A DNA stretch of 47,543 nt. It comes from Lachnospiraceae bacterium (lineage in GTDB: Bacteria; Bacillota_A; Clostridia; Lachnospirales; Lachnospiraceae). The notes beneath the pieces are model-generated. The model made no database searches, had not been told where the DNA came from, and was given only the letters and a program-made list of their open reading frames with translations. Location of the stretch: NCBI GenBank assembly GCA_028694115.1, contig JAQUUB010000002.1:141323-188865 (forward strand). The letters run 5' to 3'. Of this stretch, positions 41,889 to 47,543 are shown in pieces (within the stretch, counting starts at the first letter, position 1; every line of letters begins with the position of its first letter). The position numbers were made by a program, and so were the translations under genes.

Positions 41889-43551
41889 GAAGCAGGAAAT
41901 GAAAATGTTGTCTATCTTCCGAAGCGGATTGCTTGGAGCGGTGACAATTGGTGTTCTTACTACCATTGTTGTTGCAAGTTATATCTTGAACAAACAGGCA
42001 GAAGCCACAGGATTCGATTCCATTCAGTATAGTCTTGATTATGTAAAGAGCAAGATGGAAGTAAATGAGGAATCAAGGAATAACCTTATGATGGAGAGTC
42101 AGACGATTTTGATGAAAAATGCATATGCGCTTCAGCAGTTGGTAGAAGTATGCCCTCAGATTATTAACCAAAGGGATACTCTTGCAACATTTTGTAAAGA
42201 GCAGGGGCTTGATGAGATTAATATCACGGATGCAAATGGTGTGATTGTAGCCAGCATTCCATCTTCCAATGAGGGTGGGTCTTTTGCAACCTACCATGAA
42301 ACGCAACGGTATCTTGATTTAATTACTACGAAAAATCTAGTTATAATAGAAAAACCAAGACCGACTAAAGGAACTTCCTATTATTTGGAAAATGAGCAAT
42401 TTGCTGGAGTGGCAAGGCTGGATGAACCGGGCATTATTCAAGTTGCAAGGAAAAGTCGTGAGTACGAAGAATTTTTGGAGACAGCGTCCATTACAAATGT
42501 TGCACCTGATTTACATATAGGAAAAGAAGGATTTATTCTGATTTGTCAGGATGAAAAAATAGTAAGTGCTGATGATAAGGAATTAATTGGTAAGACTATA
42601 GGTAACTATATTTCTACTTCTCAAAAGCAAAATAGCTACCGAACAACAATTAATGGAATAAAAATGATTGCTGTTTCAGATACGTATAAGGATTATGAGA
42701 TTTACGGATTTATGAAGCTGTCAGAGGTCTACGAGATTAGAAACACAACGTTAGGCTATATCTTACTTTGTAATATTATTGTTTTTGCAGGCGTATTTCT
42801 TGTAATCATGCAATTGATTAAAAAAAGTGTAATCCAGGGAATCTATAGTATGAATGAAACGCTTGAGAAAATTACAGGAGGAGATTTAGAAGAAAATGTC
42901 AACGTACATACGAATGCAGAATTCCACTCCCTTTCTGAAAAAATTAACAAGATGGTTTTTGCCCTGAAAGCATCATTAAAAGAGCAAGAAAATGAAATTC
43001 ACATCGTAACGAAGGAAAAGGAAAAGATTGCGGTTAAATCAAAAGAGTATAAAGAAAAATCTCAGCGTGATGCATTAACAGGTCTTTATAATCGGGAAAT
43101 TATAAAGAATAAAATGAACCGTCATCTAAAAGAAATGCAAGCTGGTAAACAAGCAGCTTTTTTGATGATTGATCAAGATGACTTTAAGCAGATCAATGAT
43201 AATTATGGGCATGTTTGTGGTGATTTTGTATTAGAACGTACTGCAAAGCTGCTTTTAGAAGTGTTTTATAAAGATTCCATCATCGGGCGTTTAGGAGGCG
43301 ATGAATTCTGTGTTTTCTTTAAAGAAGTGAAAGATAAAAAAGAACTAGTTTATTTTGTTAATACCTTCCAAAGAAGGATGCAAGAGAATATTTCTTTTGA
43401 GGGAGTAGAAATAAAAGTTACTTGCTCTGTTGGGGCAGCAATAGCACCGGAAAATGGAAACAACTGGGAATCACTATATCCGAACGCGGACATTAGTCTT
43501 TATGAGGCAAAGGAAGATGGGAAGAATTGTTTTAAAATGTTTGAACAGTAG
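41869..43551 (+). CDS. Membrane-bound diguanylate cyclase with extracellular Cache-type sensor
   Basis: A 560-residue protein that would make cyclic di-GMP. Order: transmembrane helix 1 (about 16-38), extracellular dCache-like domain (about 40-295; 'GLDEINITDANGVIVASIPS', 'YISTSQKQNSYRT'), helix 2 (about 298-320), HAMP, a coiled linker and a GGDEF domain (about 400-560). The active-site motif is intact ('GRLGGDEF', residues 476-480), and 'DALTGLYNR' and 'MLIDQD'-like 'MIDQDDFKQINDNYGH' are present. The RxxD inhibitory site is absent (Tyr-Lys-Asp-Ser at that place), so product feedback is not expected. The start is the ATG at 41869, eight bases after AAGGGG; it overlaps the binding-protein gene by 20 bases, indicating coupling. 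Confidence 0.92.
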   Translation: MKRTQNKKQEMKMLSIFRSGLLGAVTIGVLTTIVVASYILNKQAEATGFDSIQYSLDYVKSKMEVNEESRNNLMMESQTILMKNAYALQQLVEVCPQIINQRDTLATFCKEQGLDEINITDANGVIVASIPSSNEGGSFATYHETQRYLDLITTKNLVIIEKPRPTKGTSYYLENEQFAGVARLDEPGIIQVARKSREYEEFLETASITNVAPDLHIGKEGFILICQDEKIVSADDKELIGKTIGNYISTSQKQNSYRTTINGIKMIAVSDTYKDYEIYGFMKLSEVYEIRNTTLGYILLCNIIVFAGVFLVIMQLIKKSVIQGIYSMNETLEKITGGDLEENVNVHTNAEFHSLSEKINKMVFALKASLKEQENEIHIVTKEKEKIAVKSKEYKEKSQRDALTGLYNREIIKNKMNRHLKEMQAGKQAAFLMIDQDDFKQINDNYGHVCGDFVLERTAKLLLEVFYKDSIIGRLGGDEFCVFFKEVKDKKELVYFVNTFQRRMQENISFEGVEIKVTCSVGAAIAPENGNNWESLYPNADISLYEAKEDGKNCFKMFEQ

Positions 43552-43552
43552 T

Positions 43553-43581
43553 TTGACTTTCCATATATTATCATTTATAGT
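43553..43581 (+). promoter_or_regulatory. Promoter of the CASTOR/POLLUX-like channel gene
   Basis: TTGACT (43553-43558) and TATAGT (43576-43581) match the sigma-A boxes at five of six positions each, with a 17-base spacer. It starts two bases after the cyclase stop; the message would begin about 30 bases before the ATG. Confidence 0.7.
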
Positions 43582-43618
43582 TAAAAAAGGAACTTAAATC
43601 AGGGGGAATTAGTAGAAT

Positions 43619-45475
43619 ATGAGAAAATATACATTTAAAGAGAAGATGCAGTACAAATTCGATAATGTTATGTCAAAAGGTACCATTGCATTAGTAGGAA
43701 TGTTATTTTTAGTAACTTTTATAGTAGTTGTTATTGCGGGAATTTTGACATCAATCGTTGCGGGCAGTAGTGAGATTGGAAACAATATTTGGCTATCATT
43801 AATGCATGCAATTGATGCAGGAACACTTGCAGGAGATAGTACAGATAATATTTCTTCCGTTATCGTGTTTTCAATTGTAACAATTTGTGGTATTTTTGTG
43901 ACTAGTATTTTAATTGGTATTATAACAACTGGTTTTGAAGAAAAATTGAATGCGCTCCGTAAGGGGACTTCAAGAGTAATTGAAAAAAATCATACCGTAA
44001 TTTTAGGTTTTGATGATAACATTTATACCATTATTTCGGAATTGATCATTGCGAATGAAAATTTAAAAGATGGATGTATTGTCATTATTGCGAATGAAGA
44101 TAAAGAAATTATGGAAGAAAAGATTGCAGAGCAAATTGACGATTTCAAAACAACAAGAGTGATTTGTCGCTCTGGAGAAGTTACGGAATTAAATGTACTG
44201 GAAAAAGCCTCATTAGAAACATGTCGTTCCATTATTCTAAATGAGCCAAATGATTTTATGACGATAAAAGTAATCCTCGCAGTTGTAAGCTACTTAAAAT
44301 CAAGAAGCGCTTTTGAGAAAGATGCACATATTATAACAACAATCAGTGATAAAATGAATTATGAAGCAGCCAAAATTGCTGGTGAGGGAAAAGTGGAAAT
44401 CATTTTTTCCAGAGATGCAATTGCTAGAATTATTGCACATACTTGTAGACAACCAGGTTTGTCTAATGTATTGATTGAGCTTTTTGACTATGATGGTGAT
44501 GAATTGTATTTTGAAAGCTTCCCAGAGCTTATTGGAAAAAGATTTGATGAAGTTTTGGTGCTGTTTGAAAAGGCAACTGTATTTGGAATTGATAGAAATC
44601 ACAAAGTTTTACTTAATCCACCAAAAGATGAAATTATTTCAGACAATGACAGAATTATTTATCTGGTAGCGGATGATGGAACAGAAAAACCGTTAAAGAG
44701 TGTTCCTAAAATAATGAAAGATAACGAAGTAGCAAAATGTGAAAAGGTTGATGAGATAGCTGAGAATATTCTTGTTTTAGGAACGAATACTATGTTGCCA
44801 AGCATTCTTGAAGAATTAGATAATTATGTTGCAGAAGGCTCTCGTGTTTTGATTGCAGATGATACAGTTCCAGAAGAATTTATACAATTAAAAGAAGGAT
44901 TTAAGAATATTAAAATAGAAATTGATGAGTGTGACATCAATGATCGATTAAATCTTGATTCATTAACTTCCCGTAAAATGGATCATGTATTATTATTAAG
45001 CGAGTTAGATTGTGATTCGGAAATTTCGGATGCGATGACGTTGTTAAAATTGATTCACCTTCGCGATATTGCGCAAAAGACGAATGCTCCATTTAGCATT
45101 ACAAGCGAAATGCAGAACGTGACAAATCAGAAGCTTGCAAGAGTTGCAAAAGTAAATGATTTAGTTGTTGGTACTAATATTATTAATTTGATTTTAACTC
45201 AGATTTCAGAAAATAGAGAGCTTTCCGATGTATTCACTGATTTACTGGATGAAGATGGATCTGAAATTTATATGAAAAAAGCTGCTCTATATGTAAAAAC
45301 AGAAACGCCGGTAGACTTCTATACCATTACTGATATTGCATCAAGAAGAAACGAAATTGCTATTGGATATAAAAAGTACGAGGGAAATACCTTCCAAGTG
45401 ATCATGAATCCTGCAAAATCAGAAAAAGTAACGTTTACAGAAAAAGATTATCTCATAGTATTAGCTGAGGATTAA
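43619..45475 (+). CDS. CASTOR/POLLUX-like ion channel with RCK (TrkA-N-like) domains
   Basis: A 618-residue membrane protein related to the plant nuclear channels CASTOR and POLLUX/SYM8. The N terminus has two to three hydrophobic helices (about 20-48 and 79-108) around a pore-like segment 'SLMHAIDAGTLAGD', comparable with the ADAGNHA filter region in CASTOR. Then come two RCK/Rossmann units: the first from about 125 ('NHTVILGFDDNIYTIISEL'), the second from about 385 ('ENILVLGTNTMLPSILEEL'), each followed by a smaller lobe. The 'LxLGxx' loops lack the full GxGxxG of NAD-binding KTN domains, so the ligand may be ions such as Ca2+. AGGGGGAA precedes the ATG. It has its own promoter and terminator. 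Ion selectivity cannot be told. Confidence 0.85.
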   Translation: MRKYTFKEKMQYKFDNVMSKGTIALVGMLFLVTFIVVVIAGILTSIVAGSSEIGNNIWLSLMHAIDAGTLAGDSTDNISSVIVFSIVTICGIFVTSILIGIITTGFEEKLNALRKGTSRVIEKNHTVILGFDDNIYTIISELIIANENLKDGCIVIIANEDKEIMEEKIAEQIDDFKTTRVICRSGEVTELNVLEKASLETCRSIILNEPNDFMTIKVILAVVSYLKSRSAFEKDAHIITTISDKMNYEAAKIAGEGKVEIIFSRDAIARIIAHTCRQPGLSNVLIELFDYDGDELYFESFPELIGKRFDEVLVLFEKATVFGIDRNHKVLLNPPKDEIISDNDRIIYLVADDGTEKPLKSVPKIMKDNEVAKCEKVDEIAENILVLGTNTMLPSILEELDNYVAEGSRVLIADDTVPEEFIQLKEGFKNIKIEIDECDINDRLNLDSLTSRKMDHVLLLSELDCDSEISDAMTLLKLIHLRDIAQKTNAPFSITSEMQNVTNQKLARVAKVNDLVVGTNIINLILTQISENRELSDVFTDLLDEDGSEIYMKKAALYVKTETPVDFYTITDIASRRNEIAIGYKKYEGNTFQVIMNPAKSEKVTFTEKDYLIVLAED

Positions 45476-45488
45476 TAGAGTATAAAAT

Positions 45489-45538
45489 GAGCTTTAGGGA
45501 ATTCTTTCAATAGAAAGAAGAACTAGAGCTCTTTTTTT
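45489..45538 (+). terminator. Rho-independent terminator after the channel gene
   Basis: GAGCT at 45489 pairs with AGCTC ending near 45531, with inner TAG/CTA and CTTTC/GAAAG stems, followed by seven T. It lies 13 bases after the stop codon. Confidence 0.85.
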
Positions 45539-45638
45539 GCCAAAAAGTGCTATGAAATTTCAAAAATAAGTAAAAAACGACTTTATTAAGTGGATTTTAC
45601 ATAGAATTTACTTTTCTCTGTATTCATTTCGTGTTAAC

Positions 45639-45677
45639 ATTACATTGTTCTTACAAGAACTTTACAAGAATTTGACA
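45639..45677 (+). promoter_or_regulatory. Four 11-bp-spaced Pho-box-like repeats before the phosphate transporter
   Basis: ATTACA, CTTACA, TTTACA and TTGACA start at 45639, 45650, 45661 and 45672, exactly 11 bases apart. Bacillus PhoP boxes are TT(A/C/T)A(C/T)A repeats with this period. The last repeat ends 19 bases before the ATG, so there is no room for a promoter downstream, and binding here would more probably repress or roadblock. A dyad GTTCTT-AC-AAGAAC (45647-45660) overlaps the repeats and is an alternative operator. Confidence 0.55.
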
Positions 45678-45696
45678 TCACATACGGAGGTAAATT

Positions 45697-46749
45697 ATGA
45701 CTATTTCATTGTTTGAATTTCTGAATCAGTTAGTAACCAACATGCCACTACTGATTACGGTTATTCTTACGCTTGGTGTAATCCTGGTAAATGGTTGGAC
45801 AGACGCGCCAAATGCAATTGCAACTTGTGTTTCGACAAGATGTATGAGTCCTGAAAAAGCTATCTTTATGGCAGCAATTTTCAATTTTCTGGGTGTATTA
45901 TTTATGACGATGGTAAATGCTACTGTAGCACAAACAATATATAACATGGTGGATTTTGGTGGAGATCCTCAAAAAGCATTGGTTGCACTTTGCGCAGCTC
46001 TTTTCGCTATCGTATTGTGGGCAACTGCTGCTTGGGCATTTGGTATTCCTACCAGTGAAAGCCACGCATTAATCGCTGGTATTTCTGGTTCTGCAATCGC
46101 TCTTCAGGGAGGTTTAGGCGGTATCAATGGTGGTGCATGGATTAAAGTTGTCTATGGGTTGATATTATCAACAATTATTGGTTTTGGTTCTGGTTACGTT
46201 GTAACAAAAGTGGTTGAATTTATCTGTAAAGGAAAAGATCGACGTAGAACGAATGTATTCTTCAAAAACGGTCAAATTGGTGCTGCTGCCGGTATGGCAT
46301 TTATGCATGGAGCACAAGATGGACAGAAATTCATGGGTGTATTTATGTTAGGAGTATTCTTAGCAAATGGACAAGCAGATGTATCAAATTTTGTTATTCC
46401 AACCTGGCTTATGATTCTTTGTTCTGCTGTAATGGCCCTTGGTACTTCCATTGGCGGATATAAGATTATTAAATCAGTTGGTATGGGAATGGTTAAGTTA
46501 GAGAAATACCAAGGATTTTCAGCCGATTTAGCTGCCACTGGTGCATTACTCTTATCTTCTGTAACTGGTATTCCAGTTAGTACTACGCACACTAAAACAA
46601 CCGCCATTATGGGTGTTGGTGCATCAAAAAGGCTCTCATCCGTTAATTGGTCTACTGTAAAAGAAATGGTATTTGCATGGGTTCTTACTTTCCCAGGATG
46701 TGGACTTATTGGATATCTTATGGCACTATTATTTATGAGGATATTTTAA
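45697..46749 (+). CDS. pit: Inorganic phosphate transporter, PiT family
   Basis: A 350-residue transporter with about ten transmembrane helices, which would import phosphate (possibly as metal phosphate) with a cation. The duplicated PiT signature is visible: 'LVNGWTDAPNAIATCVSTR' near the N terminus and 'AFMHGAQDGQKFMGVFMLG' in the second half; 'GIPTSESHALIAGISGSAIA' and 'GIPVSTTHTKTTAIMGVGA' are the paired loop motifs. It is shorter than E. coli PitA (about 500) because the central cytoplasmic loop is small, common in Firmicutes. A CGGAGG ribosome site precedes the ATG. DUF47 follows after 31 bases, the typical pit partner. Confidence 0.95.
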   Translation: MTISLFEFLNQLVTNMPLLITVILTLGVILVNGWTDAPNAIATCVSTRCMSPEKAIFMAAIFNFLGVLFMTMVNATVAQTIYNMVDFGGDPQKALVALCAALFAIVLWATAAWAFGIPTSESHALIAGISGSAIALQGGLGGINGGAWIKVVYGLILSTIIGFGSGYVVTKVVEFICKGKDRRRTNVFFKNGQIGAAAGMAFMHGAQDGQKFMGVFMLGVFLANGQADVSNFVIPTWLMILCSAVMALGTSIGGYKIIKSVGMGMVKLEKYQGFSADLAATGALLLSSVTGIPVSTTHTKTTAIMGVGASKRLSSVNWSTVKEMVFAWVLTFPGCGLIGYLMALLFMRIF

Positions 46750-46780
46750 TTCATACTAAGCAAAGAAAGGGATTATAAAA

Positions 46781-47404
46781 ATGGCTAGAAAAAAAGATTA
46801 CAATTACTATGACAAATTCGTTGAACTCGTTGGTTACTGCTGTCAATCGGCAGAACTCTTGAATAACTCTTTATCAAACTTTGATGCAAAAACAATTGAG
46901 AATAAGCTACAAGAAATGCATAACATCGAACACGTAGCCGATTTAGCAAAACATGAACTGATGGAACGTTTAGCAGAAGAGTTCATTGCTCCACTTGAAA
47001 GAGAAGATATTGTGAAATTATCTCAAGAAATTGATGATATCACAGATGCAATCGAAGATGTATTAATCAAAATTAATATGTACAATGTACAAGTTATCAG
47101 ACCTGAAGTTTTTGAATTTTCTAAGTTGATTACTTTATGCTGTAATTCATTAAAAGTAGCTTTGGAGGAATTTCATAACTACAAGAAATCTTCTACATTG
47201 AAGACAAAATTGATTGAAGTTAATGATTTAGAAGAAAAAGGTGATGCACTTTACTATAACACTGTTTACAAATTATATCGTAATGGTGAAACTCCAACGG
47301 ACTTACTAATTTGGACTGAAATCTATGACCTATTAGAAAAATGTTGTGATGCTTGCGAGGAAGCAGCGGATATCATTGAGTCTGTAGTTATGAAAAATTC
47401 ATAA
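46781..47404 (+). CDS. DUF47 family (PhoU-like) protein, Pit accessory
   Basis: A 207-residue all-helical cytoplasmic protein of the DUF47/PhoU-like family. Characteristic are 'MHNIEHVADLAKHELMERLAEEFIAPLEREDIV' (a metal-binding ExxxD-like repeat), 'SQEIDDITDAIEDVL' and 'NDLEEKGDALYYNTVYKLY', the two PhoU-like half-repeats. Genes of this family commonly sit beside pit and are thought to control its activity or prevent phosphate overload. The gene shares the pit transcript (31-base gap, AAAGAAAGGG ribosome site) and is followed by a terminator. Confidence 0.93.
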   Translation: MARKKDYNYYDKFVELVGYCCQSAELLNNSLSNFDAKTIENKLQEMHNIEHVADLAKHELMERLAEEFIAPLEREDIVKLSQEIDDITDAIEDVLIKINMYNVQVIRPEVFEFSKLITLCCNSLKVALEEFHNYKKSSTLKTKLIEVNDLEEKGDALYYNTVYKLYRNGETPTDLLIWTEIYDLLEKCCDACEEAADIIESVVMKNS

Positions 47405-47417
47405 TATGGAAAAAAGG

Positions 47418-47468
47418 AAGTGGAGACTTGCTAGTGGAAAAAACATTAGTAAGCCACCACTTTTTTTG
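47418..47468 (+). terminator. Rho-independent terminator of the pit-DUF47 operon
   Basis: AAGTGG (47418) pairs with CCACTT (to 47462), and an inner ten-base-pair stem (CTTGCTAGTG with CATTAGTAAG, two G-U) extends it; TTTTTTT follows. The last 75 bases of the window hold no gene. Confidence 0.85.
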
Positions 47469-47543
47469 TTATTTACATACAAAAAAAGGGCTCTTTGTGC
47501 AACACTAACTTCAAGTCACAATAGTTATGTAAATCAAAAGGTA

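Noticed and set aside
46272..46607. Minus-strand open frame of 111 codons inside pit
   Set aside because: It is antisense to a strongly conserved transporter, has no ribosome site, and its sequence follows from pit codon bias.
1..47543. CRISPR arrays, tRNA or rRNA genes, insertion sequences or prophage genes
   Set aside because: I looked for regularly spaced repeats, cloverleaf sequences, transposase or integrase motifs and saw none; the EATT repeats are coding and contiguous.

Overview
The window looks like chromosome from an anaerobic, low-GC Gram-positive, most likely a Lachnospiraceae (Clostridia) member. The evidence is the AT-rich sequence with strong AGGAGG-type ribosome sites, lipoboxes and signal peptides of Firmicutes style, tandem fibronectin-III/Big_2 surface enzymes, a flavin-reductase/rubredoxin fusion (Hrb), a lone flagellin methylase homologue, and the absence of respiratory or outer-membrane genes. 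Nearly everything is on the + strand; the one clear exception is hrb. I see no rRNA, tRNA, CRISPR, transposase or phage gene.

Layout. 1-9172: three large secreted proteins built from fibronectin type III modules plus a Big_2-like module, the first cut by the window edge, the second ending in an N-acetylmuramoyl-L-alanine amidase, the third in a GHL10 glycoside-hydrolase-like domain. 9209-11032: three small lipoproteins, the last almost only Glu-Ala-Thr-Thr repeats. 11165-16571: HAD phosphatase, sbcD, sbcC and an MgtC-family membrane protein. 16573-17217 (minus): hrb, with a promoter overlapped by a PerR-box-like operator. 17355-25877: a tight six-gene run (zinc-ribbon/LRR membrane protein, panE-like reductase, zincin-like/VWA protein, MoxR-type AAA ATPase, BspA-like LRR protein, recQ). 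26013-26789: PdaB-like polysaccharide deacetylase whose ribosome site lies inside a hairpin. 26929-39348: the most interesting region, a GAF/LuxR regulator followed by a P-II protein, a complete PotABCD-type ABC importer, two ornithine-cyclodeaminase-family proteins, four subunits of an opine-oxidase/proline-dehydrogenase-like flavo-iron-sulfur complex, and an iron-dependent alcohol dehydrogenase. 39493-43551: a small coiled protein, a FliB homologue, and an overlapping pair of amino-acid-binding lipoprotein and diguanylate cyclase. 43619-47404: a CASTOR/POLLUX-like channel with RCK domains and a Pit phosphate transporter with its DUF47 partner.

How the genes could work together. The 27-39 kb cluster reads as a pathway for importing a cationic amine, polyamine or opine-like compound and oxidising it without oxygen: P-II protein (energy/nitrogen sensing), Pot importer, multi-subunit amine/imino-acid dehydrogenase with [2Fe-2S] and [4Fe-4S] relays, NAD(P)-linked imine/amino-acid enzymes of the OCD family, and an alcohol dehydrogenase that could dispose of an aldehyde product. 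The cluster carries a promoter and leader hairpin before the P-II gene, a terminator-like hairpin between potD and the first OCD gene, and a 21-bp perfect inverted repeat between the two OCD genes. The substrate cannot be read from the sequence. All functional statements rest on motif recognition by eye; no database search was run.
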